Below are positions 5,567 through 14,327 of a DNA stretch of 38,643 nt, piece by piece (the first letter of the stretch is position 1; every line of letters begins with the position of its first letter). Made by a program: the position numbers and the translations under genes. Source of the DNA: an uncultured Lachnospiraceae bacterium (GTDB lineage: Bacteria; Bacillota; Clostridia; Lachnospirales; Lachnospiraceae); the NCBI GenBank assembly GCA_902773435.1, contig CACYEN010000176.1:1-38643 (forward strand), given 5' to 3'. The notes beneath the pieces were generated by a model, which had not been told where the DNA came from, did not search any database, and was given only the letters and a program-made list of their open reading frames with translations.

Positions 5567-7510
5567 ATGATAAATACTGAGATTGATTTGAAGGAGAAGG
5601 GGGACGCCGAGGGGTCCGTGAAAGATCCTCAGGGGACGGCGAATCCCGTAAAAAAGAAGATTGTAATTGCGGTGTGCCTTGCGGCTGCCGTATTTCTTGC
5701 CGTACTTGCCGTCTGCGCGTGTATCTGGACGCTCAGGCAGTGGGGCGGACTCAGTATGGATGAGATCGTCTACGAGCTGAACGCCCCGCTCGAGGGCACC
5801 GGGAACGGGATGATCGAGAGCTTCCTGCTCCAGTGCCTCCTCCCCGCCCTGATCGCGCTTGTCACCGCCGTTATTCTCATCATACGCTTTTTCAGGCGCG
5901 GCGGTTTTATGAAGACGGCGGGCATCACCGCCGCCTGTTTCGCGGCTGTCCTCGTTCTGACGTTCGCCTATTTCGGCTACAGGGTCGGATTCGTTTCCTA
6001 TATCATTGACCGGAACACGATCTCGGACTTTATCGAAAAGAATTACGCGGACCCGAAGAAGACAGAGCTGGAGTTTCCCGGGAAGAAGAGGAATCTCATC
6101 TATATCTATCTGGAATCCATGGAAACGTCCTTCACCGACAGGGAGAACGGCGGCGCTTACGACGAGAACTTCATCCCGGAGCTGACGAAACTTGCTCAGG
6201 AAAATGAAGATTTTTCGGGGACGGACGACAGGCTGAACGGAGGGTATTCCCTCCCCGGGACAACCTGGACGATCGGGGCCATGTTCGGCATGACGGCCGG
6301 CCTCCCGCTCAATATCGAGATCGAGCGGAACTCGATGTCCTCCCAGACGGAGTTCTTCCCGCAGATCACGACGCTTGGCGACATTCTTGAAAATGAGGGC
6401 TACAGGCAGATGCTCCTGCTCGGCTCGGATGCCACGTTCGGGGGCAGGAGGCTTTACTTTACCCAGCACGGGAACTACGAGATGCGGGACTACCTCTACG
6501 CGAAGGAAACCGGGCTGATTCCCGAGGATTACAAGGTCTGGTGGGGAATGGAGGACGAGAAGCTCTTCGACCTCGCGAAGACGTCGCTTGAGGAGCTCGC
6601 CGCCGGCGACCAGCCGTTCAACCTGACGATGCTGACGGTGGATACGCACTTCACGGACGGCTACGTCTGCAGGCTCTGCGGGCATGAGTTCGGATCAAAC
6701 CGGTACGCCAACGTCATGGCGTGCTCGAGCCGGCAGGTCGCCGCGTTCGTGGAGTGGATCAGCAGGCAGGACTGGTTCGAGGACACCACGATCGTTATCA
6801 CCGGCGACCATCCGACGATGGACGGCGATTTCTGCGCCGGGATCGAGGAGGATTATCCCCGCCGCACCTACACCTGCTACATCAATTCCGCGGCGAAGCC
6901 AGCCCGCGGGAAGGACAGAAGGACATTTTCCACATTTGACAACTTCCCGTCGACGCTCGCCGCGATGGGCGTGAAGATAAGCGGCGACCGCCTCGGCCTC
7001 GGAACAAACCTGTTCTCGTCGGAGGACACGCTTACGGAGAAATTCGGCGAAGAGTTTGTGGCGAGGGAGGTGTCGAGGAGGACGGATTTCCTGGAGGAGC
7101 TCGAGTCGCTCGACCAGGAGACGCTGGACAAGGTCGAGAAATACGCGAGTACGGTCGTCCGCTCCGAGGAGTGGGACCTCGTCCACGAACTGATCTCCGT
7201 GACAATCGGGCCTGTCGACCTTCCGGAGGACAACCCGGTCAAGTACGTGCGCCTGAAGATCTGGGTGGACGCCGGGGACCAGACGATCCACCGGTGGATC
7301 AAGACCAGGCAGACCGAAGAGGGCGGCTATTACACCTGCTTCAGTCCGCTCAAATACCTCGACGGATATCCGGAGATCAAGTACCAGTTCGTACTGAAAT
7401 TTGACAATGGCGAGACCTATAACCTGGCCCCCGAGGGGACGCTCGTCAACCTTCCGGGCCACACATGGCGGGACGGCGAGTCCGAAGCGCCGGCGGGTGA
7501 CGCCGCCTGA
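5567..7510 (+). CDS. MdoB/LtaS-like phosphoglycerol transferase (sulfatase superfamily membrane enzyme)
   Basis: Probably transfers phosphoglycerol or a similar headgroup onto a cell-surface glycan or teichoic acid, acting outside the membrane. The 647 residues start with a cytosolic tail and three membrane segments (about residues 32-54, 86-110 and 118-140). The extracellular alkaline-phosphatase-fold domain follows with ESMET (about 184), the nucleophile-type GTTWT (about 231), VDTHFTDGY (about 359) and GDHPTMD (about 413), which carry the metal ligands and the catalytic Thr of this superfamily. The last 150 residues or so form a beta-rich extension outside the catalytic core (KYVRLKIWVDAGDQ). 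Three rather than five membrane helices separate it from canonical LtaS. An upstream GTG at 5507 is in frame, but the ATG at 5567 with tcgagg before it is the better start. The substrate is not determined by sequence. Confidence 0.87.
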   Translation: MINTEIDLKEKGDAEGSVKDPQGTANPVKKKIVIAVCLAAAVFLAVLAVCACIWTLRQWGGLSMDEIVYELNAPLEGTGNGMIESFLLQCLLPALIALVTAVILIIRFFRRGGFMKTAGITAACFAAVLVLTFAYFGYRVGFVSYIIDRNTISDFIEKNYADPKKTELEFPGKKRNLIYIYLESMETSFTDRENGGAYDENFIPELTKLAQENEDFSGTDDRLNGGYSLPGTTWTIGAMFGMTAGLPLNIEIERNSMSSQTEFFPQITTLGDILENEGYRQMLLLGSDATFGGRRLYFTQHGNYEMRDYLYAKETGLIPEDYKVWWGMEDEKLFDLAKTSLEELAAGDQPFNLTMLTVDTHFTDGYVCRLCGHEFGSNRYANVMACSSRQVAAFVEWISRQDWFEDTTIVITGDHPTMDGDFCAGIEEDYPRRTYTCYINSAAKPARGKDRRTFSTFDNFPSTLAAMGVKISGDRLGLGTNLFSSEDTLTEKFGEEFVAREVSRRTDFLEELESLDQETLDKVEKYASTVVRSEEWDLVHELISVTIGPVDLPEDNPVKYVRLKIWVDAGDQTIHRWIKTRQTEEGGYYTCFSPLKYLDGYPEIKYQFVLKFDNGETYNLAPEGTLVNLPGHTWRDGESEAPAGDAA

Positions 7511-7578
7511 CAGGGACGGCTGTCGGGCGGAGGACGGCCGGATGGGTCCCGCGCCGCGAATAAAGGAGCAGTGACAGT

Positions 7579-8634
7579 ATGAGGAAACCCCCGTTTATAG
7601 CCCCGGGAAGTACGATCGGACTCGTTGCCCCGTCTTTCGGGGCGGCGATCGAGCCCTATATCACGAGATATGAGGCGGCAGTCAGGAAGATGGAGGAGCG
7701 GGGATACCGCGTGAAAGCCGCGGACAGCTGCCGGAAGAGCGACGGACTCGGCATCAGCACGAATCCGGAGAGCGCCGCGCGGGACGTGATGGAGTTCTAT
7801 CTCGATGACGAGGTGGACGCCCTGATCTCCGTCGGAGGCGGCGAGCTCATGAACGAGACAATCTCCCGTCTCGACTTTGAGGTGCTCGGCGCGGCGAAGC
7901 CCAAGTGGTTCATGGGCTATTCGGACAACACGAATTTCATCTATCCGATGGCCACGCTCTTCGACGTGCCCGGTATCTACGGCCCCTGCGCGACGGGGTT
8001 CGGAAAGCCGTGGGAGGAGACGGAGAAGCAGGCATTCGGGCTATTGGAGGGGACGATCGGCACGGTTCACGGTTACGACCTCTTCGAGCTTCCGGAGGAC
8101 GGAAGCACGGTCCGGAGGGAGGATCCGCTCGCCCGTTACCAGCTGACGGAGAAGAAGATCTTAAGGACGATGGTGCCGGACGGAGGCGGGCTCGTGCCGG
8201 CGGGGGAGGATGACACGGTCTCCTTTGACGGAACACTTCTGGGAGGCTGCCTCGATGTTCTCGCCAATCTCTCCGGGACTTCCTATGACGGCATCGGAAG
8301 GTTCAGGGAGCGCCACCGGCATATCATCTGGATCCTGGAGGCGTGTGACCTCCAGGTGATGTCGATCCGGAGGACGCTCTGGAGCCTCAGGAACAGGGGC
8401 TGGTTTGACGGCGCCGCGGGCTTTCTCATCGGGAGGCCCCTCGCGGCTTTCCGCGAGGAGATGATGGGGGTCGACGCGTACAACGCGGTGACGGATATGC
8501 TCGGTGACTTCGGCGTCCCCGTGATCATGGACGCGGATATCGGGCACGTCTCCCCGATGATGCCGGTGGTGATCGGCGCGGATGCGCGGGTGACTGTCCG
8601 CGGCAATGATCTCAGCGTCCGCATGGACCTTTGA
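7579..8634 (+). CDS. S66-family peptidase (LD-carboxypeptidase / MccF-like)
   Basis: A serine peptidase family that either cleaves the terminal D-Ala from muropeptide tetrapeptides (LdcA) or hydrolyses aminoacyl-nucleotide antibiotics such as microcin C (MccF). The 351-residue protein has the family start APGSTIGLVAPS and the whole catalytic triad: Ser115 in FMGYSDNT, Glu254 in WILEACD and His323 in DIGHVSPMMPV. Its length and the conserved LGGCLDVLANLSGT segment look closer to the MccF-like branch than to LdcA. It may equally recycle peptidoglycan, in keeping with the wall-modifying genes around it. Its ATG follows taaaggag, 68 bases after the phosphoglycerol transferase gene, so the two are probably cotranscribed. 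Confidence 0.9.
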   Translation: MRKPPFIAPGSTIGLVAPSFGAAIEPYITRYEAAVRKMEERGYRVKAADSCRKSDGLGISTNPESAARDVMEFYLDDEVDALISVGGGELMNETISRLDFEVLGAAKPKWFMGYSDNTNFIYPMATLFDVPGIYGPCATGFGKPWEETEKQAFGLLEGTIGTVHGYDLFELPEDGSTVRREDPLARYQLTEKKILRTMVPDGGGLVPAGEDDTVSFDGTLLGGCLDVLANLSGTSYDGIGRFRERHRHIIWILEACDLQVMSIRRTLWSLRNRGWFDGAAGFLIGRPLAAFREEMMGVDAYNAVTDMLGDFGVPVIMDADIGHVSPMMPVVIGADARVTVRGNDLSVRMDL

Positions 8635-8641
8635 GCCGGTC

Positions 8642-8670
8642 TTGCGCGGAACTTCCGTATCCCGTATAAT
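8642..8670 (+). promoter_or_regulatory. Probable promoter of the DUF4428 gene
   Basis: TTGCGC (8642-8647) and a perfect TATAAT (8665-8670) are 17 bp apart, starting eight bases after the previous stop codon. The leader to the ATG at 8789 would be about 110 bases. Confidence 0.6.
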
Positions 8671-8788
8671 GTTGGCAGATGTTCCGGCGGGCGGACTGTT
8701 TTTGTTCCCAGGCGCGGAGCGCCGGGGGTTTACTGAGACGCCGCCCGGGTGAATGAGCCGTAGACATGCATTTCCGGAGGAGGGGCAT

Positions 8789-9529
8789 ATGGGTCTGTTC
8801 GGGAAGTTTTTTGACAAGAAGGTGTGCAGCATCTGCGGGGAAGAGATCGGTCTTCTCGGCAACAGGAAGCTCGAGGACGGCAACTGCTGCAAGAACTGCG
8901 CGTCGAAGCTTTCGCCGTTCTTCAGCGAGAGGAGACACAGCACGGTTGACGAGATCAGACAGCAGCTCGAGTACAGGGAGGCCAACAGGAAGGACGTCGA
9001 GGCTTTCAACGTGACAAGGACGATCGACGGAAGCTACAGCGATATCCTGGTCGACGAGGACGCCGGGAAATTCCTGATTGCCAAATCAAAGAAGTGGAGG
9101 GAAGAGAATCCGGACGTGATCGCTTTCTCCCAGGTTACCGGCTGTGAGACGAGTGTCAAGGAACTCAAGACCGAGGAGAAGAAGAAAACCGAGGACGGGA
9201 AATACGAGAGCTATGATCCGCCCGTCTATTCGTATGATTTTGATTTCTACGCGACGATCCACGTCAACTCGCCCTACTTCGACGAGATCACCCTCAAGAT
9301 GAACTCCGACAGTGTGACAAGCCGCGGGAGCCAGGCTTACAGGGACAACAACGCGAAGCTCGCCGAGGTGAAGGAGCTGTTCACCGGGGCCAGGGAGGCG
9401 GTCCGCGCGAATATCGAGTCGGAGAAGGCGCCGAAGACGGTCGTCAGGTGCCCGCACTGCGGAGGCAATACCACCCCTGACGCTGAGGGCAGGTGCGAGT
9501 GGTGCGGATCCCCGGTTTTCGGGAAATAA
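8789..9529 (+). CDS. Zinc-ribbon protein with N-terminal DUF4428 domain
   Basis: The 246-residue product starts MGLFGKFFDKKVCSICGEE and carries two cysteine clusters at the N-terminus (CSIC, then CCKNC about 20 residues on), the DUF4428 zinc finger. A central region (about residues 65-190) has beta-strand character and no motif I know. The C-terminus holds a second zinc ribbon (RCPHCGG, then CEWCGSP). Such proteins are common in Firmicutes and uncharacterised. The central part resembles short-chain carrier or PH-like domains only loosely, so no function is claimed. An in-frame ATG at 8753 exists, but ggaggagggg directly before 8789 and the family start MGLFGKF fix the later codon. A hairpin terminator follows the gene. 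Confidence 0.85.
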   Translation: MGLFGKFFDKKVCSICGEEIGLLGNRKLEDGNCCKNCASKLSPFFSERRHSTVDEIRQQLEYREANRKDVEAFNVTRTIDGSYSDILVDEDAGKFLIAKSKKWREENPDVIAFSQVTGCETSVKELKTEEKKKTEDGKYESYDPPVYSYDFDFYATIHVNSPYFDEITLKMNSDSVTSRGSQAYRDNNAKLAEVKELFTGAREAVRANIESEKAPKTVVRCPHCGGNTTPDAEGRCEWCGSPVFGK

Positions 9530-9556
9530 TGGGTGAAGACAACCTGTGGTCATGAG

Positions 9557-9598
9557 GCGGCGCGGACTGGAGTGCGGTGGCACGTCTGCGCCGCTTTT
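9557..9598 (+). terminator. Rho-independent terminator after the DUF4428 gene
   Basis: Arms gcggcgcggac (9557-9567) and gtctgcgccgc (9584-9594) pair with one G-U; an inner gtgc/gcac pairing lies in the loop, and TTTT follows. Confidence 0.75.
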
Positions 9599-9642
9599 GA
9601 CGGCGGGAGCGCATACGATCTGAAGGGGAAGCGGAGACAGGG

Positions 9643-11082
9643 ATGACGGCAGCGAAAAAAGGTGTAAACATCATACTGAAGATATTGACCGGCATACTGG
9701 CGGCCCTCTTTGCGGTGATTGCGCTCGCGCTGATCGTCTATGTCCTCTGGTCCGTCTTCGACAGGCCCGTCGTCGTCTTCGACGAGACGGAGGTCACGGT
9801 GGAGCTCGGATCGAAGTTTGACCCTTCGTCAGTCATCTCCGAGGTGACGAACCTTCCCGCGGGACACATTTCCATGGACGCGTCGGAGATGGACCTCACC
9901 TCCGTCGGGGATTACGAGATCAGGTTCGCGATCGACGCGTTCCCCGTCAGCAAGGAGACGCTTAAGAAAGCTCACATGGATTTCCTCTCCCCCGCGGAAC
10001 AGGTCCAGATTCTCACCGTACACGTAGCGGACGTGCATCCCCCGGTACTTGAGGTGAAGAAGGGACCGGTCAGGGTCAAGAGGGGGACGAAGCTCGACGT
10101 GTCGGACCTCGTTATTTCGGTAGAGGACGAGACGAGTACGGCCGTAACCTTCGCCGACGGGTCCGACGAGTACCTGTGTGACGAGGAGGAGACGAAGACG
10201 GTCACGATTGTTGCGGAGGATGAGTCCGGCAACAGGACCGAACAGGATGTCGTACTCCTGGTAGAGGGCGAGGACGAGACGCCTCCGGTGATCGAGGGCG
10301 CCGATGATATCGTTCTTCAGGTCGGCGAGACGTTTGATCCCATGGAGGGCGTGAGCGCCCGCGACAACAGGGACGGCGACGTCAGGGTCGCCCTGGTCGA
10401 GGGGGAAGCCCCGGATATGACCCGCGCCGGCCACGCGTCGCTCACCTACAGGGCGGTGGACAAGGCCGGCAATGAGACGATCGTGACGAGAAACGCGGCC
10501 GTCTACGACAAGACCGCCGGGGAGGGGAGCGAAAGGTTCGGCCTCCTCTGGGATGTCACGGGGAGGAAAGACCAGCCCTATCTGCTCGCAGTGAACCGCC
10601 TGAGAAATGTCGTGACGGTCTACGCGAAAGGCAAAGAGGGCAACTACACGCTTCCGGTGAAGGCATTCGTGTGCAGCGTCGGGGACGCGACGCCGGCCGG
10701 GATCTTTACCACCCTGGAGAGGTACCGCTGGCACAGTCTCCAGGAGGAGTCGTTCGGGCAGTACGCGACGAGGATTACCGGACACATCCTGTTCCACTCG
10801 GTGCCCTACTATGTGAACGAGGACCCGTCTTCCCTGGAGTACGAGGAGTTCAATAAGCTGGGGACCTCTGCTTCGCTCGGGTGCGTGAGGATGTGTGTCG
10901 AGGACTGCAAGTGGGTTTTCGACAACTGCCCGGAGGGGTTCCCGTGCGTGATATTTGACGACGACCTGAGCAACGGCCCGCTCGGAAAACCGGTTCCGGT
11001 TCATATCGACGAATCGGACGAGGAGAGACGGGGATGGGATCCCACGGATCCGGATCCGGCGAGTCCGTGGAACAGATCCTGA
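9643..11082 (+). CDS. Membrane-anchored L,D-transpeptidase with bacterial Ig-like (DUF5011-type) domains
   Basis: Likely makes 3-3 peptidoglycan crosslinks or anchors wall polymers outside the cell. The 479 residues comprise a short basic N-terminus and one membrane helix (about 11-38, non-cleaved type), then repeated beta domains of the DUF5011/HYR type. Each has the 'V-x-x-G-x-x-F-D-P' start and 'Y-x-V-x-D-x-x-G-N' end, for example residues about 46-128, 134-202 and 212-288. The C-terminal YkuD domain (about 298-455) has His381/His385 in GHILFHSVPY and the catalytic Cys414 in SLGCVRM. The canonical S-H-G-C reads S-L-G-C here, so the usual second His is Leu. A Pro/Asp-rich tail of about 30 residues closes the protein. 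The ATG follows ggagacaggg. A second, different L,D-transpeptidase gene comes 90 bases later. Confidence 0.88.
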   Translation: MTAAKKGVNIILKILTGILAALFAVIALALIVYVLWSVFDRPVVVFDETEVTVELGSKFDPSSVISEVTNLPAGHISMDASEMDLTSVGDYEIRFAIDAFPVSKETLKKAHMDFLSPAEQVQILTVHVADVHPPVLEVKKGPVRVKRGTKLDVSDLVISVEDETSTAVTFADGSDEYLCDEEETKTVTIVAEDESGNRTEQDVVLLVEGEDETPPVIEGADDIVLQVGETFDPMEGVSARDNRDGDVRVALVEGEAPDMTRAGHASLTYRAVDKAGNETIVTRNAAVYDKTAGEGSERFGLLWDVTGRKDQPYLLAVNRLRNVVTVYAKGKEGNYTLPVKAFVCSVGDATPAGIFTTLERYRWHSLQEESFGQYATRITGHILFHSVPYYVNEDPSSLEYEEFNKLGTSASLGCVRMCVEDCKWVFDNCPEGFPCVIFDDDLSNGPLGKPVPVHIDESDEERRGWDPTDPDPASPWNRS

Positions 11083-11172
11083 AGTTTATCCGGTTCCGCC
11101 CCGGCACAGGCAGGGGCCTGCGGCACGGGGAGAAAGGGGAGCGGGACGCTGAGGTCCCGACTGGAGTAAAGT

Positions 11173-12840
11173 ATGGCATCAAAAAGGGGAAAAAAGAAGA
11201 AGGGATCCGCCATGAAACTGGCGCTGCGCATACTGCTGATCACGGCGATCGCCGCACTCGTATGCGCCTATATCGCGGGCTATAACCTCATGAAGGGAAA
11301 GTTCCTCCCGCACACATTCGTCAACGGGGTCGAATACAGCGGGATGACGTCAGAGGAGGCGGAGGCCCTGTTCAGGTCCGCCTACGCCGGGAGGATCCTT
11401 GAGATCACCGAGAGGGGCGGAGCCGTCGAGAAGGTGAGCTACGACGATATCGGCTACAGGATCAGGACGGGACAGACATTCCAGGAGCTGATCGACGCCC
11501 AGAACTACTACGCATGGCCGCTCAGCTATGTGGAGAAGACCCGGCTCGTCACGAAGGAGGCCTTCGAGTACAGCGAGACAAAGCTGAAGGACGCTCTGAG
11601 GAACCTCGACGCGGTCAAGGGGGACCAGGTAAAGCTCCCGACTGACGCCTATATCGTCAAGACCGGGAACGGCTACGAGATCAAGCCGGAGACGGAGGGG
11701 AGCAGGGTCATTTTCAAGAAGCTTGTCCCGGTCGTCGAGGAGGCGGTCAACAACTCGGAGACGAAGCTCAATATCGAAGAAGCCGGGTGCTATATGAGGC
11801 CCTCGGTTTACGCCGACGATGAGACGCTGAACTCGCAGCTTGCTTCGATACTGAAGGTCCAGGAGACGGAGATCACGATCGCGATGGAGGGAAATGTCTT
11901 CGTAAAGCTGGACAAGAGCACCTTCCTCCCGTGGCTGGATTTTGAGAACGGGACACTCTCCGTGAGCGATGACAAGGTCTTCTCCTATACGACGGGGCTC
12001 GCCGAGCAGTACGACACGTACATGCACAAGCGGAAATTCGTCACCTACGAGGGCGACACCGTCGAAGTCGGCGGCGGGAACTACGACAATTACGGGTATC
12101 AGATGAACCGGGAGAAGAGCGCGCAGCTCATCAGGGACGCGCTCATGTCGGGCACGACGCAGACCATCGCGATCGAGTGGGACAAATACGCGAGGACGCG
12201 CGATGAGAGCGGCAGTGATTTCGGCAGCACCTACATCGAGATCAGCCTGGACCAGCAGCACATGTGGTACCACAAGGACGGGGAAGTTGTCGTGAGCACC
12301 CCGGTCGTCACGGGAACCGCTACGATGACGAGGGCGACGCCGCCCGGCTGCTTCCAGATCCTCCAGATGCTGAAGGACCACGTGATGCAGGGAAGCTACG
12401 GCGAGTCGTTCGCGAATTACGTGCTCGCGATCTGCACGAACGGAATCGCCATCCACGACAGCTCGTGGAGAAGCGACTACGGATACGACATCTGGCTGTA
12501 TTCAGGGAGCCACGGCTGCATCAACACCCCCTACAGCGCGGTCGAGAAGATCTACAACGACGACGCGATGGGCTACGGGATTCCCGTCATTATCTATGAC
12601 AGGAACAACACGGTGCCGGAGATCCACAACGAGCTCTATACCGGCGGCGAGCACGAGACGGAGGAAGAGTACTACGACGAGGAGTACTACGACGGCTACG
12701 ACTACGATTACGACGACTACGATTACGAGAGCTACTACGACGAGGACGAGTATTACGAGGACGAACACGTCTACGAGGAAACCGAAGTCTACGACGACGG
12801 CGGGTACGACGATGGCGGATATGACGACGGGGAATACTGA
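11173..12840 (+). CDS. L,D-transpeptidase with PG-binding domain and Asp/Glu/Tyr-rich tail
   Basis: The 555-residue protein is a classical Firmicutes L,D-transpeptidase: a basic N-terminus, a membrane anchor (about 14-36), PG_binding_4-like domains (about 45-330, starting FVNGVEYSGMTSEEA), then a YkuD catalytic domain (about 355-480) with His428 in AIHDSS and SGSHGCINTP containing His447 and the nucleophile Cys449. It should act on peptidoglycan stem peptides outside the membrane. The final 59 residues (497-555) are unusual: 48 are Asp, Glu or Tyr (30 acidic, 18 Tyr), ending in repeated YDDGG units. The tail is beyond the enzyme fold and probably disordered. The start ATG has tggag seven bases upstream; a later in-frame ATG at 11212 lacks a good ribosome site. 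It is followed by the AAA+ ATPase gene after 77 bases. Confidence 0.92.
   Translation: MASKRGKKKKGSAMKLALRILLITAIAALVCAYIAGYNLMKGKFLPHTFVNGVEYSGMTSEEAEALFRSAYAGRILEITERGGAVEKVSYDDIGYRIRTGQTFQELIDAQNYYAWPLSYVEKTRLVTKEAFEYSETKLKDALRNLDAVKGDQVKLPTDAYIVKTGNGYEIKPETEGSRVIFKKLVPVVEEAVNNSETKLNIEEAGCYMRPSVYADDETLNSQLASILKVQETEITIAMEGNVFVKLDKSTFLPWLDFENGTLSVSDDKVFSYTTGLAEQYDTYMHKRKFVTYEGDTVEVGGGNYDNYGYQMNREKSAQLIRDALMSGTTQTIAIEWDKYARTRDESGSDFGSTYIEISLDQQHMWYHKDGEVVVSTPVVTGTATMTRATPPGCFQILQMLKDHVMQGSYGESFANYVLAICTNGIAIHDSSWRSDYGYDIWLYSGSHGCINTPYSAVEKIYNDDAMGYGIPVIIYDRNNTVPEIHNELYTGGEHETEEEYYDEEYYDGYDYDYDDYDYESYYDEDEYYEDEHVYEETEVYDDGGYDDGGYDDGEY
12661..12837 (+). repeat. Low-complexity tac/gac/gag repeat coding the acidic tyrosine tail
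   Basis: Imperfect tandem triplets (tac, gac, gag, gat, tat) encode residues 497-555 of the second L,D-transpeptidase, ending with near-identical 12-base units coding YDDG. The region could vary in length by slippage. Confidence 0.75.
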
Positions 12841-12917
12841 GACCGGGGGACGGGCTTTGGCCGGCCGCGCTGTACGCGGCGCGTTCCCTGCAGCTTAAGA
12901 CAGGCGGGGCTTACACT

Positions 12918-14327
12918 ATGAGCGGAGATTTTCTCGGAGGAATCTACAAGGATCTGTTTGGAAACAGCATGCCCGGGGAGGGAGCCGGCGGAAGCCAGGG
13001 AAGCGCCGGGGGAGCGGGAAATGTGCCCCCCGAGGGACCGCCCGCGGGCGGCCAGGCCGTGCCCGGGGACGAACTTCCCGGCGTGCCGGAAAGCCCGGCG
13101 GCGCCTCCTGCCGGGAACCCGTTTTTTGATGCCCAGAACGACGCCCTTGCCCAGGCGAGAGAGGCCCTCGAGGAGGCGAAGAAGCTCTTCGGGGGGATCG
13201 AGAAGGCGTCGCAGGGAACCGGGAGCGTGATCGACGAGACACTGGGCTCCTTTGACAGGATCAAGGAGGAGGTCATGAAGGACTTCCTCGGCGAGGGAGC
13301 CCCTGTCCCGGGCGCAGGCTCCGGCGAGGCGGAAAACGCCGGCGGCCAGACCGAGGAGGAGGCCCAGGCGGAGGAGACTCCCGAGGAACCCGAGGAGGAT
13401 CCGATGGAGCAGCTCGACGGCCTCATCGGTCTCACGACGATCAAGCGGGACGTCAAAGAGCTGACGGATTTTGTCAGCGTGCAGAAGATGCGGAAGGAGG
13501 AGGGACTCAAGTCGGTTCCGGTCTCCCTGCATCTCGTGTTCACCGGCAATCCCGGAACGGGAAAGACGACTGTCGCCAGGATCATCGGGAAGCTGTATAA
13601 AAAGATCGGCGTTCTCCCGAAAGGCCAGCTCGTCGAGGTCGACCGGTCCGGCCTTGTCGCGGGATACGTAGGTCAGACAGCGCTGAAGACCCAGGATAAG
13701 ATCGCCGAGGCGATGGGCGGCGTCCTGTTCATCGACGAGGCTTACTCCCTCGCCCAGAAGGACGACGCTTTCGGGCAGGAGGCGATCGACACGATCCTGA
13801 AGGCGATGGAGGATTACCGCGACGAACTCGTGGTGATCGTCGCCGGCTACACGAAGCCGATGGAGCAGTTCATCAACAGCAATCCCGGCCTCAAGTCGAG
13901 GTTTAACAAGTATATCGAGTTCCCGGACTACACGGTCGACGAGCTCGAGCAGATCTTCTACATGAACTGCAGGAAATACGACTACCATGTGGAGGAGGAC
14001 GCCGGAAGGCATATCCGGGAGATGATCACCCTTGCGAAGCTGACGAAGCAGGAGAACTTCGCCAACGCCAGGGAGGTGAGGAATCTCTTTGAGAAGATCA
14101 TCACGAACCAGGCGCAGCGTGTCAGGCTGATTGAGTCCCCGAGCCACGACGACATGATGACGATCACGATGGAAGACCTTCCGTCCGCGATCGACGATGA
14201 CGGGGACGGTGTTCCGGACGCGCCGGCGGGCATCTCCGCCGGAATCCGGCAGGAAACCGGCGGCGGGTCAGGGCCGGAGGCGCCTGTCTCCAAAGAGGCG
14301 GAGGAACCGGGATCCGATGATGAATGA
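12918..14327 (+). CDS. CbxX/CfxQ (SpoVK-type) AAA+ ATPase
   Basis: A 469-residue AAA+ protein. The N-terminal 170 residues are disordered (Gly/Pro/Ala then Glu-rich, for example EEAQAEETPEEPEED). Residues about 175-410 form the ATPase domain: LDGLIGLTTIKRDVKEL, Walker A GNPGTGKT (210-217), the pore-loop-like LVAGYVGQT, Walker B GVLFIDEAY, sensor AGYTKPM and the arginine-containing FINSNPGLKSRF typical of CbxX/SpoVK. The C-terminus is again acidic. Known relatives include rubisco activase CbbX and SpoVK; in Lachnospiraceae many copies are unrelated to sporulation. The substrate is unknown. Placement between L,D-transpeptidases and a secreted protease suggests, as inference only, an envelope-related remodeller. 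The ATG has only a weak ribosome site (caggcgggg). The stop overlaps the next start by 11 bases. Confidence 0.9.
   Translation: MSGDFLGGIYKDLFGNSMPGEGAGGSQGSAGGAGNVPPEGPPAGGQAVPGDELPGVPESPAAPPAGNPFFDAQNDALAQAREALEEAKKLFGGIEKASQGTGSVIDETLGSFDRIKEEVMKDFLGEGAPVPGAGSGEAENAGGQTEEEAQAEETPEEPEEDPMEQLDGLIGLTTIKRDVKELTDFVSVQKMRKEEGLKSVPVSLHLVFTGNPGTGKTTVARIIGKLYKKIGVLPKGQLVEVDRSGLVAGYVGQTALKTQDKIAEAMGGVLFIDEAYSLAQKDDAFGQEAIDTILKAMEDYRDELVVIVAGYTKPMEQFINSNPGLKSRFNKYIEFPDYTVDELEQIFYMNCRKYDYHVEEDAGRHIREMITLAKLTKQENFANAREVRNLFEKIITNQAQRVRLIESPSHDDMMTITMEDLPSAIDDDGDGVPDAPAGISAGIRQETGGGSGPEAPVSKEAEEPGSDDE

Noticed and set aside
12661-12837. The repetitive stretch as a CRISPR-like or intergenic tandem repeat
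   Set aside because: It is in frame inside the L,D-transpeptidase gene, with imperfect triplets and no spacers.
13982-14293. Antisense frame over the end of the AAA+ gene and other mid-size antisense frames in the window
   Set aside because: All lie opposite well-supported genes, are Arg/Ser/Pro-rich and lack ribosome sites.
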